Positions 1-5,747 of a DNA stretch of 5,747 nt are shown here, one piece after another (the stretch's first letter is position 1; every line of letters begins with the position of its first letter). The notes under the pieces were generated by a model. That model was not told the origin of the DNA. It ran no database searches and worked only from the letters and a program-made list of their open reading frames with translations. The DNA comes from Candidatus Zixiibacteriota bacterium (GTDB lineage Bacteria > Zixibacteria > MSB-5A5 > GN15 > PGXB01). The stretch covers positions 1 through 5,747 of the forward strand of contig JAAERC010000417.1 of assembly GCA_024230695.1 (NCBI GenBank), read 5' to 3'. The position numbers were made by a program, and so were the translations under genes.

Positions 1-1201
1 CTTCAAGGAGAGTTTCAGCAAGTGGGGCATCATTGAATAGAATTTCCTCAATTGCAATTTCAATAATATCTTCAATATATACCCATTGTGGTGTTGGTGT
101 TGACATTTTTGAAAGCTCAAGCTGTCTCACAAATGTTTGCAAATTGGGGTCTTCTTTGAAGAACTCATCCTTAACTGTTTCTCTATTGGACGGATTTGCC
201 GTATAGTTGGCCTTACAAAATGTAAGTTGATTTTCTGCATTAGTGATGTATTTAATAAATTTCACTGCCTCATCTTTATACTGCGACGTTTTACTTACCG
301 CAAGATATTCTCCACCCACAAATGATTTTCCGGGATACTCCGGACCAGGAATCAGCGTGGTAAAGAAATTGATGTCACGATTTTCATTTTTTATACGTTT
401 CAATAACCAGTCACCCGATATGACAACACCTATTTTGCCATCAAGAAACGCATCCTCGAGTCGTCTTTGGGTGTCAACAATAGACCAATTATCATGTAAA
501 GATTTATAATATTCTATTGCCTTGTAAGATTTATCACTTGAAAAAACAGCGTATTTTCCATTTTGACTGATTATACGACCGTCAAGCGCCCAGAAAAACG
601 GTAATACCTTTTTATACAACCGGTGTTTTTCAGCCGCATTTGAACCAAAGCCAAATATATTATCTGACAGTTTATGAATGTCACTACAGGTTTTTTTAAG
701 ATCTTGCCAATTAGTTGGAAAAAACTGTTCATCATAGCCTGCTTGATTTGCCAAATCGCGATTAATAAACAATACTCTGGTTCCCAGTATCCACGGGAAA
801 GCATAAATATTATTATTATATATGCCGGGCGTCCATCCTAAAAATTGATTGGTATCTTTTAATACAACCTCAGTCAGTGAACTTAAATTATCGCTATAGG
901 AAAATTCGGCTACCCAATCGGAACCGAGCTCAACGATATCCGGAGCTGTTCCCGAAGAAAAAGCAATGACTATTTTTTCGTGGCCATTCCCCCAGGTAAG
1001 ACCGGTTTGCTCTATTTTAATACCCGGATTAGCGCTTTCGTAGTCGGCTATCATCTTGTCAATTACCGGCTTGATAACTGGATCTGTCCAGAAATGCCAC
1101 CATTGTAAAGTGACATGATTGCTCCCGCCGCCGCAGGAGAAAAGAAATATCCCACAAAGAGATATTAATATAATGCCTGTAAGTGTTTTATAATTTTTCA
1201 T
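1..1201 (-). CDS. Extracellular solute-binding lipoprotein of a sugar-type ABC importer (3' end beyond the window)
   Basis: I translated this strand in full: 400 codons are open from the ATG at 1201 to the left edge, where the gene runs out. It is the periplasmic or surface-tethered binding component of an ABC importer, family 1 (UgpB/MalE-like, COG1653). The N-terminus is a lipoprotein signal: K2 and K5, a hydrophobic core at about residues 7-21, then lipobox LFSC with C23 as the lipidation site and a GGGSN linker. Family landmarks follow in order: WWHFWTD (34-40), GTAPDIVELGSDW (84-96), a PTNW helix start (162-165), GDW (263-265), PGP then GGEYLAVSK (about 285-304), and YKDEAVKFIKYIT (308-320). 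Relatives usually have about 410-450 residues, so only a short C-terminal piece is missing. Permease genes may lie beyond the left edge. The substrate cannot be read; sugar or oligosaccharide is inferred from the family. Confidence 0.95.
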   Translation of the reverse strand, partial: MKNYKTLTGIILISLCGIFLFSCGGGSNHVTLQWWHFWTDPVIKPVIDKMIADYESANPGIKIEQTGLTWGNGHEKIVIAFSSGTAPDIVELGSDWVAEFSYSDNLSSLTEVVLKDTNQFLGWTPGIYNNNIYAFPWILGTRVLFINRDLANQAGYDEQFFPTNWQDLKKTCSDIHKLSDNIFGFGSNAAEKHRLYKKVLPFFWALDGRIISQNGKYAVFSSDKSYKAIEYYKSLHDNWSIVDTQRRLEDAFLDGKIGVVISGDWLLKRIKNENRDINFFTTLIPGPEYPGKSFVGGEYLAVSKTSQYKDEAVKFIKYITNAENQLTFCKANYTANPSNRETVKDEFFKEDPNLQTFVRQLELSKMSTPTPQWVYIEDIIEIAIEEILFNDAPLAETLLE

Positions 1202-1207
1202 AATCTG

Positions 1208-1236
1208 ACAATATCACTCCCTCTGGTAGTTGTCAA
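1208..1236 (-). promoter_or_regulatory. Candidate sigma-70-type promoter of the solute-binding lipoprotein gene
   Basis: On the minus strand a perfect TTGACA (-35) lies at 1236-1231, followed by a 17-base spacer and TATTGT (-10, four of six consensus bases) at 1213-1208. Only six bases separate the -10 from the ATG at 1201, so transcription would begin at or next to the start codon and give a leaderless messenger. The purine-rich AGAGGGAG at 1224-1217 looks like a ribosome binding site but stands 15 bases from the ATG, too far for a typical one, and would lie upstream of this transcript start. Either the promoter is real and the message is leaderless, or transcription starts further upstream and the distant site is used. 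Confidence 0.45.
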
Positions 1237-1250
1237 GATAAACTTTTTTG

Positions 1251-1279
1251 TTGAATTAAATTATTGTTTCAGTTTTAAT
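1251..1279 (+). promoter_or_regulatory. Candidate promoter of the membrane operon
   Basis: TTGAAT at 1251-1256 (four of six -35 consensus bases), a 17-base spacer and TTTAAT at 1274-1279 (five of six -10 bases) precede the ATG at 1285. The -10 ends five bases before the ATG, so a transcript from here would be leaderless or nearly so. This fits the absence of any purine-rich ribosome binding site before this gene. The region is AT-rich and chance matches are easy, so the call is tentative. Confidence 0.35.
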
Positions 1280-1284
1280 CTAAC

Positions 1285-2058
1285 ATGCAAAATCTTTTTG
1301 ATATTACTACTCTGCCAACATTGATAATTTCAATTATCTCAATTCTTATTGTTATCTATTCAATTGTTTCGGTAAAATCAGGAAAAAAATTCAGTATCAG
1401 GGAAATTCCGGGACTAAAAGCAGTTGAAGAAGCCGTGGGGCGGGCAACTGAAATGGGAGCTCCCATGCTATACACTCCCGGATGGGGGGGAGATATCCAA
1501 CGGCCGACTACAATCGCCTCGCTGAACATTTTATCGACTATTGCTGAAAAAGCGGCTCATTATGATTGTCAGCTTGTTTTCCCGACACATGATCCTGTTA
1601 TAATGGCAGTTGCTCAGGAAGTGGTTAGGGAAGGTTATGCAAAAGCCGGGTATCCCGACCGCTTCAATCCGGATAATATATTTTATATCTCATCATCACA
1701 GTTTGGTTATGCCGCCGCTGTTGATGGAATTATAAGCCGCACCAAACCAGCTTCGATATTTTTGCTAGGCACTTTTGAGGCTGAGTCATTGATTTTGGCA
1801 GAAACCGGAAATTCAATTGGTGCCATTCAGATCGCCGGAACTGATTCGACTATTCAATTGGCATTTTTTATTGTAGCGTGTGATTATACTTTAATAGGTG
1901 AAGAACTTTTTGCGGCATCGGGGTATCTATCCCAGAATCAATCGATTTTATCTTCGGTGAAAGCACAAGACATTTTAAAAGTGTTAATAGCTCTCTTTAT
2001 TATTGTTGCCGTTATCTGGGTTACTGTTGATCCATCGTCAACTTGGTGGAGATATTAA
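1285..2058 (+). CDS. DUF6754-like membrane-anchored protein, function unknown; first gene of a five-gene operon
   Basis: The protein has 257 residues. It has an N-terminal membrane segment (about 10-30), a soluble region of about 200 residues, a second membrane segment (about 231-248) and a short polar tail. From memory, the soluble region resembles the uncharacterised DUF6754 family: GRATEMGAPMLYTPG (52-66), AETGNSIGAIQIAGT (172-186) and ACDYTLIGEELFAASGYL (198-215) are the parts I recognise as typical. I see no Walker, protease or other known catalytic motif; alternating hydrophobic strands and helices suggest an alpha/beta fold, which is inference. The start is well bounded: an in-frame TAA lies at 1276-1278 and this is the first ATG after it. 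No ribosome binding site precedes it, so it may be translated from a leaderless message. The next gene begins one base after its stop. Membrane orientation is not determined. Confidence 0.93.
   Translation: MQNLFDITTLPTLIISIISILIVIYSIVSVKSGKKFSIREIPGLKAVEEAVGRATEMGAPMLYTPGWGGDIQRPTTIASLNILSTIAEKAAHYDCQLVFPTHDPVIMAVAQEVVREGYAKAGYPDRFNPDNIFYISSSQFGYAAAVDGIISRTKPASIFLLGTFEAESLILAETGNSIGAIQIAGTDSTIQLAFFIVACDYTLIGEELFAASGYLSQNQSILSSVKAQDILKVLIALFIIVAVIWVTVDPSSTWWRY
2045..2051 (+). promoter_or_regulatory. Ribosome binding site that sets the start of the second operon gene
   Basis: GGTGGAG lies eight bases before the ATG at 2060, inside the last codons of the preceding gene. It supports 2060 as the true start rather than the in-frame upstream ATG at 2003, which would overlap the preceding gene by 56 bases and add 19 non-conserved-looking residues. 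Confidence 0.7.
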
Positions 2059-2059
2059 A

Positions 2060-2680
2060 ATGCCAACAAGATTACCTCTTATTATCTGCCTTGTCTCTGG
2101 TGTAATAATGTTTCTTCAGTATTTTTCTCGTCACCCCGTGGCAAAACTTATTTATCAAACAGTCACAAACGATTGGTGGCAGGTTATTTTTGCGTTTACA
2201 CTTATTGTTGGTGTCGCTGGTTTTATTAAAATCACTTTTAGAAAAATATCTCAGAAAAAAGATACAACATATTCATTGATCGCTATGGGTGGACTAATAT
2301 TGATGCCGATTCTGGCGTTGATTGGAGGAACCGGTATTGAATCACCTTTTCAATGGGCCTTTGAAAATCTATTGGCTCCGATGCAAGCGACGGTATTTTC
2401 ACTACTTGCATTTTTTGTCGCTTCGGCCTCATTTCGCGGTTTCAGAGCACGATCCATTCCAGCGGCGATTCTTTTGGCAACCGCCTTATTGGTTTTAATC
2501 GGCCGGTTACCAATAGCAGAATATATTTCTGAGTCAATTCCTGATCTAACTTTTTGGATAAAAAATTACCCATCGATGGCGGCTCGGCGGGCAATTCTAA
2601 TAGGTATTGGTCTTGGTTCGATGACAACCGCACTACGCGTAATTCTTGGTATTGAAAGAACATATTTAAGTGGTAAGTAA
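2060..2680 (+). CDS. Six-segment integral membrane protein of the DUF6754-linked operon, function unknown
   Basis: The protein has 206 residues and is almost entirely hydrophobic, with membrane segments at about 5-22, 38-56, 72-90, 105-125, 133-150 and 178-196. A basic connection, SFRGFRARS (124-132), follows the fourth segment and probably faces the cytoplasm. The C-terminus, RRAILIGIGLGSMTTALR (176-193) followed by GIERTYL (197-203), resembles a conserved ending I recall from unannotated proteins encoded beside DUF6754 genes; that is memory, not a search result. No transporter signature is recognisable. The start at 2060 is preferred over 2003 because of the ribosome binding site at 2045-2051 and the 1-base gap from the previous stop. 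Its TAA shares its last base with the ATG of the next gene, so translation is probably coupled. It may be a core subunit of a membrane complex (inference). Confidence 0.9.
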   Translation: MPTRLPLIICLVSGVIMFLQYFSRHPVAKLIYQTVTNDWWQVIFAFTLIVGVAGFIKITFRKISQKKDTTYSLIAMGGLILMPILALIGGTGIESPFQWAFENLLAPMQATVFSLLAFFVASASFRGFRARSIPAAILLATALLVLIGRLPIAEYISESIPDLTFWIKNYPSMAARRAILIGIGLGSMTTALRVILGIERTYLSGK

Positions 2681-3495
2681 TGAGTAAAGATAAAATCAGA
2701 TGGATCATATTTGCCGGGTTATTTGTTTTTGTGGCACTGGCATATACATTTGATATCAACATGGTATCAAAGCCGTCACATGAGGTTCAGAAAAGTTATG
2801 ATTACATCGAGTCACTACCAGAAGGCACTGTCTTAATGGTATCATTTGACCATGAAGCCTCATCATTACCCGAAATTCAACCGATCAGCCTGGTTTTAAT
2901 CCGTCATGCTTTCAGAAATAATTTAAGGATTATCGGACTATCATTATTTGCCGAAGGAACCGCAATTGGGTATCGGACATTAAATAAGATCGCCTTCGAA
3001 TATAATAAAGTTTATGGGCAGGATTATGTTTTCCTGGGATTCAAGCCACAACATATAGCCGCCATACTTGGTATGGGTGAATCTATCTATGATGTTTTCC
3101 CGCGTGATTACCTTGACAATCAAACAGACACTATCCCGATTATGATTGGCATAAATAATTATGACAATATCGAAATGGTTGTTTCAATCACCGATGGAGA
3201 CCGGGCGGTCCAATGGATCGAATATGCGGGACCTCGTTACAACCAAAAAGTAATGTCTGGATTAACAGCGGCAATGATAACTAGCTATGATCCATATTTG
3301 TCATCAGGACAGTTGTTCTCAGTTGTTGGTGGCTTAAAAGGTGCCGCCGAATATGAAAATCTTTATGGTGAACCGGGAAAAGGTAATCGGGGAATGCCTG
3401 CCCAGACCGCGGCTCATTTATATTTGATCATCTTAATAATAATTGGAAATATTATTTATTTCAAAGGCAGAAAACGACAGGGGAGAAGTACCTAA
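2680..3495 (+). CDS. Membrane-anchored protein with one terminal segment at each end, function unknown (third operon gene)
   Basis: The protein has 271 residues: a positively charged start (K3, K5, R7), a membrane segment at about 8-24, a soluble domain of about 220 residues, a second membrane segment at about 247-261 and a strongly basic tail (KGRKRQGR, 262-269). By the positive-inside rule both ends are likely cytoplasmic and the soluble domain extracytoplasmic. The domain looks alpha/beta: strand TVLMVSFD (50-57), helix PISLVLIRHAFRNN (68-81), strand LRIIGLSLF (82-90), and YVFLGF (116-121). GGLKGAAEYENLYGEPG (217-233) just before the last membrane segment is a motif I recall as conserved in neighbours of DUF6754 proteins. 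No catalytic motif is recognisable. The ATG overlaps the previous stop by one base (TAATG), and the ribosome binding site is weak (GTGGTAAG), which suggests re-initiation. The paired layout with the first operon gene is notable. Confidence 0.92.
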   Translation: MSKDKIRWIIFAGLFVFVALAYTFDINMVSKPSHEVQKSYDYIESLPEGTVLMVSFDHEASSLPEIQPISLVLIRHAFRNNLRIIGLSLFAEGTAIGYRTLNKIAFEYNKVYGQDYVFLGFKPQHIAAILGMGESIYDVFPRDYLDNQTDTIPIMIGINNYDNIEMVVSITDGDRAVQWIEYAGPRYNQKVMSGLTAAMITSYDPYLSSGQLFSVVGGLKGAAEYENLYGEPGKGNRGMPAQTAAHLYLIILIIIGNIIYFKGRKRQGRST

Positions 3496-4109
3496 TGGAT
3501 ATCGGAGTGATCATAGCCGGTATTCTAACACTGGCGATATATACATTTTTATATAAAGATAATCCTATATATCGCGCCGCCGAATCTCTCCTGATTGGTC
3601 TGGCAATGGGGTATGTTCTTGTTATTTACTGGCAAACCGCTTTTATGGACAGGATCTTTACGCCATTGTTAAGTCAGGGTGATTTATGGGTTCTGATACC
3701 ATTAGGATTGGGCCTTTTGATGTTCAGTCGGTTTAATCGCAAGTATTCATGGTTGTCACGAATCCCAATCGCCTTAATGATCGGTGCGGGAGCCGGAGTA
3801 GCTATTCCGGCGATGTTATATGCTCGAACACTAAAACAGATATCAGCTTCAGTAATGCCACTTATTACCGAAAGCGGTGGTTTTAATTTTGAGGCGCTGG
3901 TTGTTATTGTCGGCCTGCTTTCAACCCTGACATATTTTTATTTCAGCCGTGAGCATAAAGGTATAATTGGGAAGGTTTCAAAATTGGGGACATATTTTCT
4001 AATGCTGTTTTTTGGAGCCACTTTTGGATATACTGTTATGTCTCGGATGTCAACCTTTATTGGCAGGATAGATTTTCTTTTCTCTGATTTTCTTCATATT
4101 CTAAAATGA
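3495..4109 (+). CDS. Second six-segment integral membrane protein of the operon, function unknown
   Basis: The protein has 204 residues with membrane segments at about 3-19, 28-48, 64-78, 90-109, 132-150 and 165-183. A basic turn, SRFNRKYSWLSR (78-89), lies between the third and fourth segments, and RMSTFIGRIDFLFSDFL (184-200) forms an amphipathic-looking C-terminal end. FSRFNRKYSWLSRIPIA and the FGYTVMSRMSTFIGR region match a pattern I remember from unannotated membrane proteins encoded in the same kind of cluster. The start is supported by GGGGAGA at 3480-3486, eight bases upstream, and by a 1-base overlap with the previous stop. Its size and segment count match those of the second operon gene, but I see no clear sequence similarity between them by eye. 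Its stop overlaps the next start in an ATGA arrangement. It is probably a membrane subunit of the same complex (inference). Confidence 0.9.
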   Translation: MDIGVIIAGILTLAIYTFLYKDNPIYRAAESLLIGLAMGYVLVIYWQTAFMDRIFTPLLSQGDLWVLIPLGLGLLMFSRFNRKYSWLSRIPIALMIGAGAGVAIPAMLYARTLKQISASVMPLITESGGFNFEALVVIVGLLSTLTYFYFSREHKGIIGKVSKLGTYFLMLFFGATFGYTVMSRMSTFIGRIDFLFSDFLHILK

Positions 4110-4225
4110 CTTGCCCCAAATGTAAAATAGCGATGAAAGAGTTGAAACGTTCATTTCATAAAAAAAGGAAATGGATCTGTCCCAAATGCGGTAAAGTCAG
4201 ATTTCAAACCCAGAAAAATAAGTGA
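4106..4225 (+). CDS. 39-residue basic zinc-ribbon microprotein, translationally coupled to the membrane operon
   Basis: This very short gene starts in an ATGA overlap with the preceding stop (ATG 4106-4108, TGA 4107-4109) and ends at a TGA at 4223-4225. The product has two CPKC knuckles, C3/C6 and C25/C28, the second followed by GK as in many zinc ribbons (WICPKCGKV, 23-31). Eighteen residues separate the knuckles, a plausible four-cysteine zinc site. Fourteen of 39 residues are K or R against a single acidic one (E12), so it is strongly basic and could bind nucleic acid, lipid headgroups or a protein partner. No ribosome binding site is visible upstream, so expression should depend on ribosomes finishing the preceding gene. 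Its role is unknown. Its position suggests a partner or regulator of the membrane module. Chance is unlikely because two exact CPKC motifs coincide with an ATGA overlap. Confidence 0.85.
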   Translation: MTCPKCKIAMKELKRSFHKKRKWICPKCGKVRFQTQKNK

Positions 4226-4256
4226 TATCGGAAACTATCTAATTTTCTTTCCGTAT
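4225..4256 (+). terminator. Weak hairpin after the membrane operon, possible transcript end
   Basis: CGGAAA (4229-4234) pairs with TTTCCG (4248-4253), and ATA/TAT extends the stem after one bulged T at 4228. The loop has 13 bases. No U-run follows and the stem is AT-rich, so this is at best a weak terminator or a 3' end-protecting hairpin. It lies immediately after the zinc-ribbon stop codon, which is where a terminator would be expected. Confidence 0.25.
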
Positions 4257-4283
4257 TAGTAATTAACTAAACAGGGAAAATAG

Positions 4284-5051
4284 ATGGAAATAAAAGTTGG
4301 TACATCTGGGTATAGTTTCGATGATTGGAAGGGAACTTTTTATCCTCCAGATATTCAAAAAGGGAAGATGCTTGATTTTTATGTTCAGCATTTTCCTGTT
4401 GTTGAAATAAATTCCACATATTATCGAATTCCGCATCCGGCCATAATGGCCAATATCGAGAAGAAAACTCCCAGCGGTTTTGAATTTATAATTAAGGTCC
4501 CGCAAACAATTACTCATAAGAGAAGAGAAATAGAACCCGCAATCAATGAGTTTCGAGAATGTTTGAAACCGATGGAAGCATCAAATAAGATAAAAGGATT
4601 GCTTGCTCAATTTCCATATTCATTTAAGTATTCCCAGCAAGGTCTCGAATATATCAAATATTGCAGTGAATTATTAAAACCACATCCGCTATTTGCTGAG
4701 TTTCGACATAATGGTTGGGTTAATCGTGATATGTATAATTTTCTACGGGGTAATTCAATCGGCTATACCGCTGTTGACGAACCACAATTACCCGGATTGT
4801 TGAAACCTGATATGTTTGGTACAACAGACACTGCCTATCTTAGGCTTCATGGACGTAATGCCAAAGAGTGGTGGGATGGCGGCGCTTTGCGGTATGATTA
4901 TAATTATAGCCATGAAGAACTACGCGAATGGAAGCAAAAAATTGAAAAAATGGAAACCAAGGCAAAAAAAATGTATATTTTCTTCAATAATTGTCATCTC
5001 GGACAGGCCGTTAAAAATGCTCATGACTTGATGAATCTTCTTGATTTATAA
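4284..5051 (+). CDS. DUF72 (YecE-type) TIM-barrel family protein
   Basis: The protein has 255 residues, the usual size for a complete DUF72 member (Pfam PF01904). It carries the family landmarks in order: GTSGYSFDDWKGTFYP (6-21), VEINSTYYRIP (40-50), FEFIIKVP (66-73), LAQFPYSF (107-114), FAEFRHNGW (137-145), VDEP (164-167), YLRLHGRN (185-192) and FFNNCHLGQAVKNA (233-246). Family structures are TIM barrels with a conserved polar pocket; no reaction is firmly established. It is cytoplasmic: there is no signal peptide or membrane segment. The start is supported by AGGGA at 4273-4277, six bases upstream. It lies 58 bases after the zinc-ribbon gene, on the same strand, with a weak hairpin between, so it may be read through from the operon or have its own promoter; I could not pick a convincing one. 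Nothing in it appears broken. Confidence 0.95.
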   Translation: MEIKVGTSGYSFDDWKGTFYPPDIQKGKMLDFYVQHFPVVEINSTYYRIPHPAIMANIEKKTPSGFEFIIKVPQTITHKRREIEPAINEFRECLKPMEASNKIKGLLAQFPYSFKYSQQGLEYIKYCSELLKPHPLFAEFRHNGWVNRDMYNFLRGNSIGYTAVDEPQLPGLLKPDMFGTTDTAYLRLHGRNAKEWWDGGALRYDYNYSHEELREWKQKIEKMETKAKKMYIFFNNCHLGQAVKNAHDLMNLLDL

Positions 5052-5065
5052 ATAATAAGTTTTTG

Positions 5066-5093
5066 TTGACCAACTCTACTAAATATTTAAATT
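5066..5093 (+). promoter_or_regulatory. Candidate promoter of the ABC exporter ATPase gene
   Basis: TTGACC (5066-5071, five of six -35 bases), a 16-base spacer and TAAATT (5088-5093, four of six -10 bases) lie in the 69-base gap after the DUF72 gene. Transcription would start near 5100, just before the strong ribosome binding site AGGAAGGA (5105-5112) placed eight bases from the ATG at 5121. GTTGACCAAC (5065-5074) is also a short inverted repeat. The gap length and this layout suggest that the exporter is a separate transcription unit. Confidence 0.4.
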
Positions 5094-5120
5094 GTCCGCT
5101 CAATAGGAAGGACTAAAAAT

Positions 5121-5747
5121 ATGGATGAATATTTACGACTGGAAAATATCTGCAAGTCTTATGAGAGTAAAAAGGCTGTAGATAATCTCTCACTCTCGGT
5201 TCCTCAAGGCTCTATCTATGGTATAATCGGTCCTAATGGCGCTGGAAAAACCACTACTATTAGAATGGTCATGAATATTATCGCGCCTGATTCAGGCAAA
5301 GTGTTGGTTAAAGGCGGCACAGCAAAAGATGATTTTAGAAATCATGTCGGGTATCTCCCCGAAGAGCGGGGCCTTTACAAAAAAATGACTTTAGATGAAA
5401 TCATTAAATTCCTTGCTGAAGTCAAAGGCTATCCTGTAAAAAAGACCGCCGAAGCAATGGATGGCTGGCTTGAGAAAATGTCGCTTATCGATTACAAACA
5501 GAAAAAAGTTGAAGAACTATCCAAAGGGATGCAACAAAAACTACAATTTATAACTACTCTGATTCATCAGCCGGATCTAATAATCCTTGATGAGCTTTTT
5601 TCTGGCCTTGATCCTCTTAATATTGAACTTATAAAAAATGTCCTGATGGAAGAAAAACGACGCGGAACAACAATTCTCTTTTCTACTCATGTTATGGAAC
5701 AAGCTGAGAAATTATGCGACTATATCTGCATGATAAACGGCGGACAA
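5121..5747 (+). CDS. ATP-binding subunit of an ABC-2 (NatA-type) exporter (3' end beyond the window)
   Basis: I translated 209 codons from the ATG at 5121 to the right edge. This is the cytoplasmic ATPase that powers a two-component ABC-2 exporter; the permease is probably encoded just beyond the window. Visible motifs are Walker A GPNGAGKTT (37-45), the Q-loop region VGYLPEERGLY (76-86), signature LSKGMQQ (133-139), Walker B LIILDE (153-158) with catalytic E158, D-loop SGLDP (161-165) and H-switch H190. The LPEERGLY stretch has E81 where many ATPases have glutamine; I recall this as typical of the NatA/YhaQ-like subgroup. The residue after DE is L159, where P is usual (DEPFSGLDP). Full-length relatives have about 290-310 residues with a C-terminal extension, so roughly a third is missing. 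The strong ribosome binding site AGGAAGGA at 5105-5112 fixes the start. The substrate cannot be inferred. Confidence 0.95.
   Translation, partial: MDEYLRLENICKSYESKKAVDNLSLSVPQGSIYGIIGPNGAGKTTTIRMVMNIIAPDSGKVLVKGGTAKDDFRNHVGYLPEERGLYKKMTLDEIIKFLAEVKGYPVKKTAEAMDGWLEKMSLIDYKQKKVEELSKGMQQKLQFITTLIHQPDLIILDELFSGLDPLNIELIKNVLMEEKRRGTTILFSTHVMEQAEKLCDYICMINGGQ

Larger units (their letters stand above)
1202..1284. promoter_or_regulatory. Divergent intergenic control region between the solute-binding gene and the membrane operon
   Basis: These 83 bases are the only non-coding DNA between two divergent transcription units, so both promoters should lie here. A candidate promoter is visible on each strand and is listed separately. 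The minus-strand sequence TGATATTGTCA (1206-1216) is an imperfect inverted repeat (TGA and TCA arms) overlapping the candidate -10 of the solute-binding gene. It could be an operator, but it is too short to be sure. There is also a T-run at 1244-1249 without a hairpin in front of it. Confidence 0.6.

Noticed and set aside
137..509. Two plus-strand open frames (137-325 and 243-509)
   Set aside because: They lie opposite the solute-binding gene, whose minus-strand frame is open for 400 codons with clear family motifs; their products look like nothing recognisable.
571..804. A minus-strand open frame of 77 codons
   Set aside because: It is out of frame with, and fully inside, the solute-binding gene on the same strand.
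1244..1249. T-run as a terminator of a transcript
   Set aside because: No hairpin stem precedes it, and it lies between two divergent gene starts, where no transcript should end.
2003..2059. Upstream ATG extension of the second operon gene
   Set aside because: It would overlap the first gene by 56 bases and lacks a ribosome binding site; GGTGGAG at 2045-2051 fits the ATG at 2060 much better.
2442..2762. A minus-strand open frame of 106 codons
   Set aside because: It lies antisense across the junction of two coupled membrane genes, has no family features, and appears to be a by-product of their codon pattern.
4263..4517. A minus-strand open frame of 84 codons
   Set aside because: It is antisense to the start of the DUF72 gene, which has full family motifs.
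4816..5031. A plus-strand open frame of 71 codons
   Set aside because: It is a shifted frame inside the DUF72 gene, with no recognisable domain.
1..5747. CRISPR arrays, tRNA genes, insertion sequences or attachment sites
   Set aside because: I saw no regularly spaced direct repeats, no cloverleaf-like sequence, no transposase motif and no long terminal inverted repeats; almost all of the window is accounted for by coding sequence.

Overview
The window is a compact, moderately AT-rich bacterial segment (about 40% GC by eye). It carries seven protein genes, two of them cut by the window edges, plus a microgene; I see no RNA genes, insertion sequences or CRISPR repeats. The lipoprotein solute-binding protein with a lipobox points to a bacterium. 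The combination of a DUF6754-like membrane protein, a DUF72 protein and an ABC-2 type ATPase is one I associate with poorly cultured lineages known mostly from metagenomes, such as Zixibacteria or related FCB-type phyla. That placement is a guess from memory; nothing here fixes the taxonomy.

Layout. Positions 1-1201 (minus strand) hold most of an extracellular solute-binding lipoprotein of a sugar-type ABC importer, missing only its C-terminal end. An 83-base gap (1202-1284) separates it from a divergent plus-strand operon. That operon (1285-4225) has five tightly packed genes: a DUF6754-like protein with one membrane segment at each end, a six-segment membrane protein, a second protein with one membrane segment at each end, a second six-segment membrane protein, and a previously easy-to-miss 39-residue zinc-ribbon protein. 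The junctions are a 1-base gap, two 1-base overlaps and a 4-base ATGA overlap, so the genes are very probably co-transcribed and translationally coupled. After a short gap come a DUF72 (YecE-type) protein (4284-5051) and, behind its own probable promoter, the ATPase subunit of an ABC-2/NatA-type exporter (5121 to the right edge).

How the parts may work together. The five-gene operon is the most interesting content. The soluble-domain and polytopic proteins alternate (anchored, polytopic, anchored, polytopic), which suggests a multi-subunit inner-membrane complex of unknown function. The zinc ribbon could be a small cytoplasmic partner. The solute-binding gene shares only the divergent control region with the operon, so a functional link is possible but unproven. 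The DUF72 gene and the ABC exporter look like separate units.
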